DNA of 49,274 bases from NCBI GenBank assembly GCA_030374735.1, contig JASCIV010000094.1, positions 1-49,274 on the forward strand, given 5' to 3'. This DNA comes from Gracilaria caudata. Taxonomy: Eukaryota > Rhodophyta > Florideophyceae > Gracilariales > Gracilariaceae. A program made the position numbers and the translations under genes. A model generated the notes under the pieces. It ran no database searches. It saw only the letters and a program-made list of their open reading frames with translations, and was not told the origin of the DNA. Shown here in pieces: positions 27,527 to 36,185 of the stretch (the stretch's first letter is position 1; each line of letters begins with the position of its first letter).

Positions 27527-28864
27527 ATGGTACTTGTAGAATCACAACTACGAGTTTTTTGCGCTGTATGTCAGGAAAATATCCGGGCTCATATTATGAG
27601 CCCGAAAACGTTCTTCGAGAACCAGTGTTCGGGACATATGGACAGACTAAGAGGAAAGAGAGGCGACTACTGTACCAGAGCGAAACAAATCAATCTCCAG
27701 TTCATCAATTATACTTCGCTACTAGCACGCTCAACTCAACAGCTGAGCGAGACGAGCATCAGATGGCGTGTTGGGGTTAATCATCCCAAACAATCCTGTG
27801 GTCGAACTATGAGCATGCATGATGGAATGAAAGCGAACAAGCCTTCCCATTCCGTACTTCAAGAAGCCGTGACACCCACACCGATTACTCCAATTCAATT
27901 CAGAAATCGAACGGTCTTCGTCAAGCGGGATGATCTTTTGCAGTTTTCGAACGTTTCAGGCAGCAAGTTGCGAAAGTTTCATTCACTCTTCACTGATAAT
28001 ACGGTACCAAAATATGACTATATTGTTTCATATGGTGGCGCCCAGTCCAATGCTATGCGTGCCATAGCTTACCTAAGCAAACACTTTGGCAAGCGTTTTA
28101 TATACATCACAAGAACCACGCCACAGAGAATAAGTTACGCAAGAGGGAACCTACGAGAAGCCGTTGAAGCTGGCATGGAGCATGTGCAAATTGACATGGA
28201 GGCTTTTCGAAATGGGTTCACGGATACGAGACCGCGCGAAATTAGAGGCGTAGCCCTGGAATTACTGCGAGATCTTGGATACAACATCCCCTCTGAGAAC
28301 TTTCTCTTCATCCCCCAAGGCGGAGCCTGGACTGGAGCTGAATACGGCATCCGAGTCCTGGCAAATGAGCTTCGTGATCAGATAGACCAACTGCGAGTAG
28401 AAGGTCGTCTTGCACTAAAGAAGCCAATCGTGATATTGTCTTCAGGCACAGGAACGACAGCTTTTTATCTTCAAAAGTATTTACAATCCCATGCCAAGGT
28501 AGTAACTGTTCCAGTATCTGGAGATGAACGATATCTCGTAAAACAAATCAGATGGCTTGATTCTTATGAGAGTAGCTCCGAAGAAACTATGAAGACTACA
28601 GTTTTCCCGAATATTCTGCGACCTCGCTTGCGCTCAACTTTTGCAGATATAAGACCGGAGAAGCTCAAAATATGGAAGGAGCTTTGCCGCTCTGCAGGCG
28701 GTGCCTTCGAGTTTGACCTTGTGTATGCTCCCAAGACATGGGAAGAAGCGATGCTTGCCATTCAAGAAGGAAGGCTCGCAGCCGATGGCGAGGGGTTGAT
28801 ATATTACCACTCGGGCGGGACCGAAGGCAATGTTTCAATGCTCGGTAAGAATATGCTCGATTAA
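27527..28864 (+). CDS. PLP-dependent ACC deaminase / D-cysteine desulfhydrase-like enzyme
   Basis: From the ATG at 27527 the protein has 445 residues; starting at the later ATG 27809 (MSMHDGMK) it has 351, closer to the family's 325-350. The core is a fold-type II PLP enzyme: VFVKRDDLLQFSNVSGSKLRKF carries the Schiff-base lysine (SGSK, Lys147 in the long form; usual GNK), then SYGGAQSNAMRAIA, an ILSSGTGTT phosphate-binding loop and YYHSGGTEGN near the end. The extra N-terminal 100 or so residues could be a targeting peptide. Homologues cleave 1-aminocyclopropane-1-carboxylate or D-cysteine, but many algal and bacterial relatives are uncharacterised and the usual GNK is changed here, so the substrate is open. 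Confidence 0.78.
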   Translation: MVLVESQLRVFCAVCQENIRAHIMSPKTFFENQCSGHMDRLRGKRGDYCTRAKQINLQFINYTSLLARSTQQLSETSIRWRVGVNHPKQSCGRTMSMHDGMKANKPSHSVLQEAVTPTPITPIQFRNRTVFVKRDDLLQFSNVSGSKLRKFHSLFTDNTVPKYDYIVSYGGAQSNAMRAIAYLSKHFGKRFIYITRTTPQRISYARGNLREAVEAGMEHVQIDMEAFRNGFTDTRPREIRGVALELLRDLGYNIPSENFLFIPQGGAWTGAEYGIRVLANELRDQIDQLRVEGRLALKKPIVILSSGTGTTAFYLQKYLQSHAKVVTVPVSGDERYLVKQIRWLDSYESSSEETMKTTVFPNILRPRLRSTFADIRPEKLKIWKELCRSAGGAFEFDLVYAPKTWEEAMLAIQEGRLAADGEGLIYYHSGGTEGNVSMLGKNMLD

Positions 28865-28995
28865 TTCATCTTGTGGACTGCACTCCGAGAGCATACGGCA
28901 AAATTGCTGACTACTTCCACCCCATTCATTGTTGCGAACGAGCTTAGACAGATTTGCTCGGGCTGGACTGAGGTAGATAGGCCGTGGTTACCTAT

Positions 28996-31349
28996 TTATG
29001 AATTGTCATTGATAGACAGCATGGCTTTGAATGCCTCCTGTGGCACGCTGACTTTTCCGACGGACTTCATCCTCTTTTTACCCGCAGCTTGCTTTTGAAT
29101 TAGCTTCTTCTTTCTCGAAATATCACCTCCGTAGCATCTGTTGAACAGGTACCATGGCACAATAGTTTGGGTGTTAGAAAGAGCAATATTCGATCCATAT
29201 CAGAAATGGAAAACGAGTAAATGTGAACGTACTTGGCAGTGACATCTGTAAAGCAGGGATTCATAAGAGGACATAGGAACACGTTAGTTACAGAAACAAT
29301 ACTTCGAAACACTTCTCAAGAGATGATTCGAAACCAGTCATACTCACCCTTCCTTAAAGCCGATAGTTGTTGGCTGGCGACAATCTTTGCACCGATTTTA
29401 GCTTGAATAGGAATCTTAAACTGCGCTCTGGGGACGATTTCTTTCAACTTGGTAACGAGCGCCTTCCCTACAGTGTATGCTTTATCGCGGTGAACTATGC
29501 ATGATAAAGCGTCAACATCGTCACCGTTTATGGCGACATCCAGGCGAACTAAATCGTTTTTTCGATACCCTGTGAACGTGTATTCCATTGACGCGTACCC
29601 TTTCGTTCGTGATTTCAAGTGATCAAAGAAGTCGTTCACGAGCTCAGCCAGGGGAAGGTCGTAGACCAATGTTGTTCGGCCTTGCACGAGATATCTCATG
29701 TCTTGATATTCTCCTCTTCGGCTTTGAGCCAGCTCCATCAGCTACTCGCAAACATACAGAAATGAAACATAGTTAGATAGCGGTGTACTCGTTCTCCCTA
29801 TTCGTTTTCTACTGGAAAGTAGTGTGCGGAAACTTACCGTTCCTACGTATTCCTCAGGCGTTATGATTTCCAGTTTGCAGTATGGTTCTGCAATGTACTC
29901 CCTCTTTGTCGCATCAGGTAAGCCCGCCGGATTATCAAGAAAGAATTCTTCACCCTTTGCTGGTTTCACAGCGTACACAACGGATGGAGCGGTAGTTATA
30001 ATGTCCAGTCCGTATTCTCTTTCAAGCCTTTCCTGGACTACATCCATGTGAAGCAACCCCAGAAAGCCACATCGAAATCCGAAACCCATAGCAGCGGAGT
30101 TCTCAACTTCAAACTGCAAAGCAGCATCATTGAGTTTCAGCTTCTCGAGTGAGTCTTTGAGCTGGTTGTATTGATCGCTGTCAACAGGAAAAAGTCCGGC
30201 GAAAAGCATGGGCTTTGCCTCTTGGTAACCGGGTAGTGGCTCTTCTGCACCTTTGACGGAAGTCGTAATGGTGTCACCCACTCTGGCATCCTCGACAGTC
30301 TTCACTCCAGCAATAAGGTACCCAATTTCCCCGGAACTAAGAACAGCGACAGGTTGCTGGTCGGGAGTCATTACGCCAATTTCTTCAGCAACAAACTCTT
30401 TCCCAGTAACCATGAACTTAATCTTCTGTCCTTTACGAATCTGGCCGTCCACAATCCTAAAATAAACAACGACACCGCGATATGGGTCGTAATAGGAGTC
30501 AAATATAAGCGCCCTCAACGGCGAAGTCGAGTTATCTGGAGGGGGCGGTATGTGCTTTATGATACCACTCAGAATATCATCAATACCAATCCCTGCCTTG
30601 GCAGACGCAAGAATAGCGTTTGAAACATCAAGTCCGACAACCTCTTCAATTTCACGTTGAACTCGCTCTGGTTCTGCTCCTGGTAAATCAATTTTGTTCA
30701 AAACGGGAATAAGTTCAAGGTTTGCATCAAGCGCAAGGTAGACATTGGCTAATGTCTGGGCTTCCACCCCTTGGGAGGCATCAACGACGAGGAGCGCGCC
30801 TTCGCATGCTTCTAAAGAACGTGAAACTTCGAAAGTGAAATCGACATGTCCAGGGGTGTCAATTAAGTGAATGACGTAGTTTTGGCCGTCTTCTGGACTT
30901 GTATAATTCATTCTTGCCGCGTTGAGTTTGATCGTGATACCGCGGTCGCGCTCAATTTCGTTGCTATCCATGAATTGTTCCTTCATATCGCGTGCAGATA
31001 CAGTGCCTGTTATCTCAAGCAATCGATCCGCAAGAGTACTCTTTCCGTGATCTATGTGAGCAATAATACTGATGTTGCGAATCCTTTCAGTAGGAACATC
31101 TATGTACTGATTATTCAATTCGGTAGTGGCCTGCTTTTTTCCATTCTTTGAAGTCTCCAGAACTGCCACAGTGGACGGAAAGGGCTGGCTAGGCAAACAA
31201 AGTTTTCGCCTTCCGGTGTAGAAGGCGTTTCCTGAAGGACTTGCGTTCGAGCACACAAAGCTCGAAGACGTCGAAGCCCACTTCGATGAGTCATTTATGC
31301 AATGTGAAATTGCACCAGGTGTAACGAAAGAAACCTGATTAACCCCCAT
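28996..31349 (-). CDS. lepA: Translation elongation factor LepA/EF4, plastid-type, four exons
   Basis: A back-translocating ribosomal GTPase. Spliced exons on the minus strand: 29838-31349, 29348-29741, 29233-29245 (13 nt) and 28996-29137; total 2061 nt, 686 residues. Introns of 96, 102 and 95 nt have donors GTAAGT, GTGAGT, GTACGT and acceptors TAG, CAG, CAG. The first 85 residues are Ser-rich without G-domain sequence, fitting a plastid transit peptide (mitochondrial Guf1 is the alternative). Motifs: AHIDHGKST (97-105), RGITIKL, DTPGHVDFTFEVSR, NKIDLP. Splicing restores the family sequence: EYVGT joins LMELAQSRRGEY, and ALRK joins DVTAK then CYGGDISRKKKL, the hallmark LepA C-terminus. Bacterial LepA is about 600 residues. 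Family and exon structure are strongly supported. Confidence 0.94.
29138..29232 (-). other. lepA intron 3 (95 nt)
   Basis: Donor GTACGT follows the microexon; acceptor TTCAACAG precedes ATGCTACGG. Phase 2. Confidence 0.9.
29233..29245 (-). other. lepA: 13-nt microexon of lepA
   Basis: The minus strand reads CTTTACAG, then ATGTCACTGCCAA, then GTACGT. These 13 nt, with one base from the previous exon and two from the next, encode D-V-T-A-K of the invariant LepA DVTAKCYGG stretch. Without it the flanking exons cannot be joined to give this motif. Confidence 0.9.
29246..29347 (-). other. lepA intron 2 (102 nt)
   Basis: Donor GTGAGT follows AGGAAGG; acceptor CTTTACAG precedes the microexon. Phase 1. 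Confidence 0.9.
29742..29837 (-). other. lepA intron 1 (96 nt)
   Basis: Donor GTAAGT follows GGAACG, acceptor GCGAGTAG precedes CTGATGGAGC. Phase 0. Its removal joins EYVGT to LMELAQ. Confidence 0.92.
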
Positions 31350-32152
31350 ATGCCAAATTGTCCAGTTACTTCACTCCGATTATCACCGTCGCAGCTCTGG
31401 GAACGTTGTACACCAGATACGGAGCGACAGGAACGAATGTATGAACTCTGGAATTGGCCTGACACTCTGCTTCGAAACACTTTAGACACAAACGTGGGCT
31501 CGAGCTGGTTGCCTTTCTAAGAACGAGCTCAGTTTGGCTTTCAATTCGATTACACGAAGAATCCCCGTAGATACGTCAGATAACAGTGGAGGTCTTCGTG
31601 CGCACTGAGCTACAGAGCACAGTTCGCAATGCTATGAAACGCTGCTTGCATTTTGATTCGCTGTATCCTTCTATGATTTGTGAGACGTGCGCCAAGTGTT
31701 TCTTTGCCGTCTACCAAAACCTGAACAAGATGACCACTGGAGTTCATCCTCTTGATCGTCATGATTTTTTTTTTTATTTTTACATTTTTACTGTTTAAGG
31801 TTGATGTCGTGCAAGTGCGACGGATCAATACGCTACAGATCGCCTCTGGATTCCGCAGAACCCTTGTTGATACCTTCGTACAACCGGGTTGTTGATGTGG
31901 GAATTTGTCCAGTTTCATGTAGTGTCAACGCAACCGTGCTCCTCTTGGGACGTTGCCCTCATAGCAGCTACGGCCTAAACAGTGGAAACCTGTAGCGCAC
32001 ATTCAGTCAACCGTGGTAACTGACATGAACGGGGCTTGGAAGATCTGACTCACGGATACACCAGTGGGAGTTGCGATTTATATTCTAGTCACGTCCTTCA
32101 TCGCTCTCAAAGAGCTAAGCAGACAGCGGTCGCGTTGAATGAACTCACTGAA
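31350..32152. promoter_or_regulatory. Divergent region between lepA and mutL
   Basis: About 800 nt between the lepA ATG (-) and the chosen MutL ATG (+). Both genes have likely organelle-targeted products. Small frames at 31586-31798 (+) and 31610-31918 (-) are unrecognised. A T-rich tract lies at about 31765-31795. Confidence 0.4.
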
Positions 32153-34165
32153 ATGCTGGGATGGGCTTTGCCGTCAATTTCAGGGGCGACTCTCAGATTC
32201 GGGACTTTGGGCCACGTGAGCGGTCATATTACGAACAGAGCAAAGCGAAATTCAATATGGCGTTGCGTCTGTTCTCGACGAAGTCCAGTTTGCGTGAATT
32301 ATCTACGTTCGCCCTCCTTACCTTCAGATACCCCGGGCACCAAAACGGAAACTTCGAAAGTTTCAATTCTTCCTTTGGAAGTTGTGCAACGAATTGCATC
32401 TGGCGAGGTGATATGCGGATATGAGTCAGTGCTACAGGAATTGGTTGAGAACGCCATTGATGCTCAGGCGACTAAGGTGGTGGTGAACATTGACATCCTG
32501 AGTCGTTCAATTACCGTTGAGGACAACGGGACAGGAATATCAGTGTCAGATGGCTTGTTGGACGTTGCCAGGTGCAACGCAACAACTAAGCTACGTTCAT
32601 TGCAACAGTTAAAAGATGGCGTTGATACTCTAGGATTCAGAGGTCAAGGCTTGTGGTCGATTGCAAATACTGCTAAGCTCCTGACTGTCTCTTCGCGTCC
32701 TACAGATAGCATATGTGGTACAACCGTGTCATTCGCAAGTGACGGTGAGCCACATATGGAATCTGTAACTGATACTGCGATGAACACTGGAACCATAGTG
32801 CGAGCAATTGACTTGCCATGGCATCTTGATGCCGACGAAAAGAGGCGGATGGTAAGAGTGTGTAAGGAATGGTTAACTCGAACTGCTCTATGTCATCCCA
32901 AAATCAGCTTCTACTTTTCTAGAAATGGTATATCGTATTGGAAAAGCGTGACAAAATCGGCAGAGCCTCAACAGCAGCGTATGCGCTGTCTTGCTGCCCA
33001 ATTTCAATGCTCGATGTCCGAATTTCGCAGTGCATCGGTATCCCTCGCAAACATTGGGGATCTGATTGTAGTCATTGGTCTGCCGTCCGCAATCCACTCG
33101 TCTTCGCGTGCCTGGGTAGTAACAGCTGTCAACGGGAGATGCGTAAACCTTGACTGGATAAAACGCACTGTCTGCGATGCAATTCAAGTGCCTCGAAGCC
33201 GGTATCCAGCAGCATTCGTTCATCTCAAAGTTGATCCCGAGAATGTGAACTGGAACATTTCCCCTAAGAAGACGGTTATGCAATTCAAAAATCCGAAGAT
33301 CAAATCAAGCGTAAACGAGGCGTGTCTAGTCTTGATCAGAGATGCTCTGCGGGCAAACGTTCTGTCCAACAATGAAGAGGAGACCATGGTCATCGATTCC
33401 GTCTTCCAATCAAGAAATCAAACTGTGTCTCCAAAAGTCGGACATTTCTTGCAGAGATTACACGACAGAGAGGAAGCAAGGGGTCGTCAGTACAACGAAG
33501 ATTCGCAGAGTTTGGGCCCATTGAATGCTAAAATCATCGGTCAGGTATTGAACACCTACATCTTGGTCGAGTACACAGGGGGTATTCTACTAATTGAGCA
33601 ACACATAGCTGATGAGCGTGCGATTTACGAGCGACTTCTTCGTTTATGGGATGAATCCCGTTTTGATGCTCCTGAGCAAGACACCATTCTTCCCAGTTCT
33701 ACCAAAGACGAATATATTTTTTCTCTTACATCTCTCGGAATCATCACCGACCCTTTGTATGACTGCGATGGAACTGCTACGGGGTTCAAGGTGAAAGCCG
33801 TTCCCGCACTGCTGGCACCACTTTCCTCTTCCGAACTCACCCCGGTGCTTCTCCGGCTGGGTGCTGAGGCTCAGACTCCTAAAGATGCCGCTGCGTCACT
33901 TTCATGCCAATTGGCCGTGAGGAACGGAAAAACTCTCAGCAACACTCAGATGACGAAGATCGCAGGAGAATTGTTGAAGTGCAACAACCCCCATACCTGT
34001 CCTCACGGTCGGCCAATTTTTGTCGATTTGCAATTGCAAGAGCTAGCTAAGCTGTTCGGGCGTACATGGATTCCTGAGCGAAGCACTGGAGAGCCCATAA
34101 GATCCGATGGCTCGCTAACCAATCCAAGGTCATCACGTATCTGGAAAGGTATATTAAAAGAATGA
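32153..34165 (+). CDS. mutL: MutL-family mismatch repair protein, bacterial-type with endonuclease motif
   Basis: A 670-residue MutL homologue. The frame is open upstream but the first ATG is at 32153; about 65 residues precede the first conserved motif, possibly a targeting peptide. GHKL ATPase motifs: IASGEVI and ELVENAIDA (96-104), DNGTGI (124-129), and GFRGQGLWSIA (161-), where family members normally have GFRGEAL. The C-terminal dimerisation/endonuclease domain keeps a metal motif as EQHIADERAIYERL (usually DQHAxxERxxYE), SCQLAVRNG, and CPHGRP (616-621). The short linker and the NPHTCPHGRPI...F-R-W ending look bacterial, to my recollection most like cyanobacterial MutL, rather than MLH1, PMS1 or MLH3. 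It could nick DNA in plastid or nuclear mismatch repair. Family is firm; origin and location are inferred. Confidence 0.88.
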   Translation: MLGWALPSISGATLRFGTLGHVSGHITNRAKRNSIWRCVCSRRSPVCVNYLRSPSLPSDTPGTKTETSKVSILPLEVVQRIASGEVICGYESVLQELVENAIDAQATKVVVNIDILSRSITVEDNGTGISVSDGLLDVARCNATTKLRSLQQLKDGVDTLGFRGQGLWSIANTAKLLTVSSRPTDSICGTTVSFASDGEPHMESVTDTAMNTGTIVRAIDLPWHLDADEKRRMVRVCKEWLTRTALCHPKISFYFSRNGISYWKSVTKSAEPQQQRMRCLAAQFQCSMSEFRSASVSLANIGDLIVVIGLPSAIHSSSRAWVVTAVNGRCVNLDWIKRTVCDAIQVPRSRYPAAFVHLKVDPENVNWNISPKKTVMQFKNPKIKSSVNEACLVLIRDALRANVLSNNEEETMVIDSVFQSRNQTVSPKVGHFLQRLHDREEARGRQYNEDSQSLGPLNAKIIGQVLNTYILVEYTGGILLIEQHIADERAIYERLLRLWDESRFDAPEQDTILPSSTKDEYIFSLTSLGIITDPLYDCDGTATGFKVKAVPALLAPLSSSELTPVLLRLGAEAQTPKDAAASLSCQLAVRNGKTLSNTQMTKIAGELLKCNNPHTCPHGRPIFVDLQLQELAKLFGRTWIPERSTGEPIRSDGSLTNPRSSRIWKGILKE

Positions 34166-34433
34166 TTCGAAACGATAAGCCGAGTTTCAGAGTTGGTGCG
34201 GAATATTTTGCGGCAACTTTTCTCTCCGGCTGCACAGAAAAGATAACCAAATACGCCCCAAATATCAACTGCCGCCATGATCTTCTTAGCGACTTGTAAT
34301 GGCCAACATTAACTCGGATCCCGTCGCGATATCTTGCACAGAGAGAGGCAGCCAGTGATTAAGATGTCCTTAAATGTTTTGAAACATGCTAAGGCTCACC
34401 TTGATAATTCCATTCCTTGGTTCCTAAATGAAA

Positions 34434-34985
34434 CTACGCGTTTAGAAGATCATAGTCATCCAGATTGTCGTTGAACTGAGATACTTTTTGTTTGATCTTG
34501 CTTGTATCCACCCAAGTAATGAAGTCTTCCATGTTTCTAGTCACTAGCATGGCAGGATCCTTCACTTGAGTGGGCCCAACTCGAATATGACCCTGTTCAA
34601 TCAGAGTTGTCGCTTCAGTGAGGTTTTCTGCAAATTTCAGTCTTTTCATCACCACTGGAAGCCTTCTTCGACAAATTGCACTAACGGTCACTTTGGCACA
34701 TTCTCTCAGGCTCGATTTGATAGATATGATGCCCATGTCATATAACTTAGTTAAGATATCTTCCGTACGCTGCACGCGGATGGGATCGTCGGGTTTGAGT
34801 TCCTGCATCTTTGAACAGAGTTGCTTGATATCCCCAACAATCTTTGAATACTGATGGTACTCGTCTGGGCTGGAAAGATGATAACGACGAGCAACCTTGA
34901 CCTCTCGCAAATTGTTCTCTCGCTTCCATTTTAAGAAGTCTGCTTTTCGTAGCAGCTTATATTCGTGAAACTTCAACTTCCTCAT
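34434..34985 (-). CDS. IMP3: IMP3, U3 snoRNP protein (S4 domain)
   Basis: A 183-residue protein matching IMP3 over its full length (human and yeast are 183-184). It begins MRKLKFHEYKLLRKADFLKW, contains RYHLSSPDEYHQY and LYDMGII, and has an S4 RNA-binding domain (about 109-170: RRRLPVVMKRLKFAENLTEA, EQGHIRVGP, DPAMLVTRNMEDFITWVD). IMP3 binds the U3 snoRNA and helps it pair with pre-18S rRNA in the small-subunit processome. One exon. Convergent with MutL, 268 nt apart. Confidence 0.96.
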   Translation of the reverse strand: MRKLKFHEYKLLRKADFLKWKRENNLREVKVARRYHLSSPDEYHQYSKIVGDIKQLCSKMQELKPDDPIRVQRTEDILTKLYDMGIISIKSSLRECAKVTVSAICRRRLPVVMKRLKFAENLTEATTLIEQGHIRVGPTQVKDPAMLVTRNMEDFITWVDTSKIKQKVSQFNDNLDDYDLLNA

Positions 34986-36185
34986 AGCGCTCCCTCCGAC
35001 CCAAAACCGTTTTTAAATTGGAGAAAAATGAGAGAGAAACTCCTCTTCCCACCAATGCTTGCGAAGTGCCCAAAGCTGAAGGGGCTCGAACAAAACTATA
35101 GAACAACTGATGGCCGGCAGCAGTCGCTCAAAATTGAGCGGAACAAGCGGAACAAGAGTGGCGCACCTTTACTGTAGTAGAGAAAAATAGATCCGTCGTC
35201 GTGAGCTTGTCCGTCCCTTCGCACAGTAGGCAAAATTCATCAATTCTCGCGAAAAATCGATTTTGTTCAGCCCTGCATCATGTCTCGACTCGTGCAGCGT
35301 TCTACCTTCGGTAGAACGCTACCGACGGTACTGTACGTGAAACTAGCGTTGAACTATCGGCGTAGAAGGTACTGGTAGCGTTCCGTCGTACCCTCGTAGT
35401 CTTCCCTTCAACGTAAGTGCTTCAATTCTGACATTGCAAAGCTGTTCGCTCTGAGCCCAAGCTGACGAATTCGCAGTGACTCGAAGAAATCCACGTTGTT
35501 TGCAAAGCACAATATCATACGAATGCGGAGCATCTGTTTAGAATACTCGGCGGGTGTTTTCCCATAGCGTGAGAGCCTAGTCATTTAATGGGCACAGTTT
35601 GAATGAATCAGACGGTGCTTTACTGCTGAAGCCACGGGACACCTCTGCATAGTAGGAGTTCCATTGACAGGTTCTTTCTCAAAGAGGCTTTCGTTTATGG
35701 GTATTCCACATCTTGGCCATACACAGCGCAGAGCGTTGTTTATTAACAGGTTCAATTGTGGAACTTTCAGATCATCAGAGCGCTGGATGGCTCAAGTCAC
35801 CTGTAGAAATTAGATTTCTTCATCTCGATCTTCATGGTTTGGACCCTTAAAACTTTGGAGGCTATCCGCAAGACCCTTAATCAAGTATATTTGGCAAGAG
35901 TAATGCCATCTTGACCTGAATCTTAGCATGAAGCTTTTGCTTTCTCTGCAAAGACGGTACACTCGTTTCCAACGCGTTTCTTTTTATTACTACTTCATAG
36001 AGTTGCCACTGTCATCTCTGTTCCAGTATTTTGCACATACATGAGGAGCACAGTTAGATTGTACGAAATAAGTTAGAACCCCAATCCGCAGTTCATGAAA
36101 ACCACAACATTCCGAGGAGCCATTTGTAACGAAACTGTTACATTTGTGAAAAGCAAGGACTCACTGTTGAGTTCCGTCCCCTGTA
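34986..36185. other. Intergenic region with strong hairpin cluster
   Basis: 1.2 kb between IMP3 (5' side) and the dynamin-like gene (3' side); no gene is recognised. Near 35296-35400 is a cluster of inverted repeats, the strongest being a perfect 11-bp stem with a 3-nt loop. Confidence 0.45.
35296..35320. repeat. Perfect 11-bp inverted repeat (hairpin)
   Basis: AGCGTTCTACC, loop TTC, GGTAGAACGCT. The surrounding 100 bp contain more GGTAC, GTAGCGTTC and TAGAAGG pieces in both orientations. The first 13 nt (AGCGTTCTACCTT) recur exactly at 38937-38949. Confidence 0.85.
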
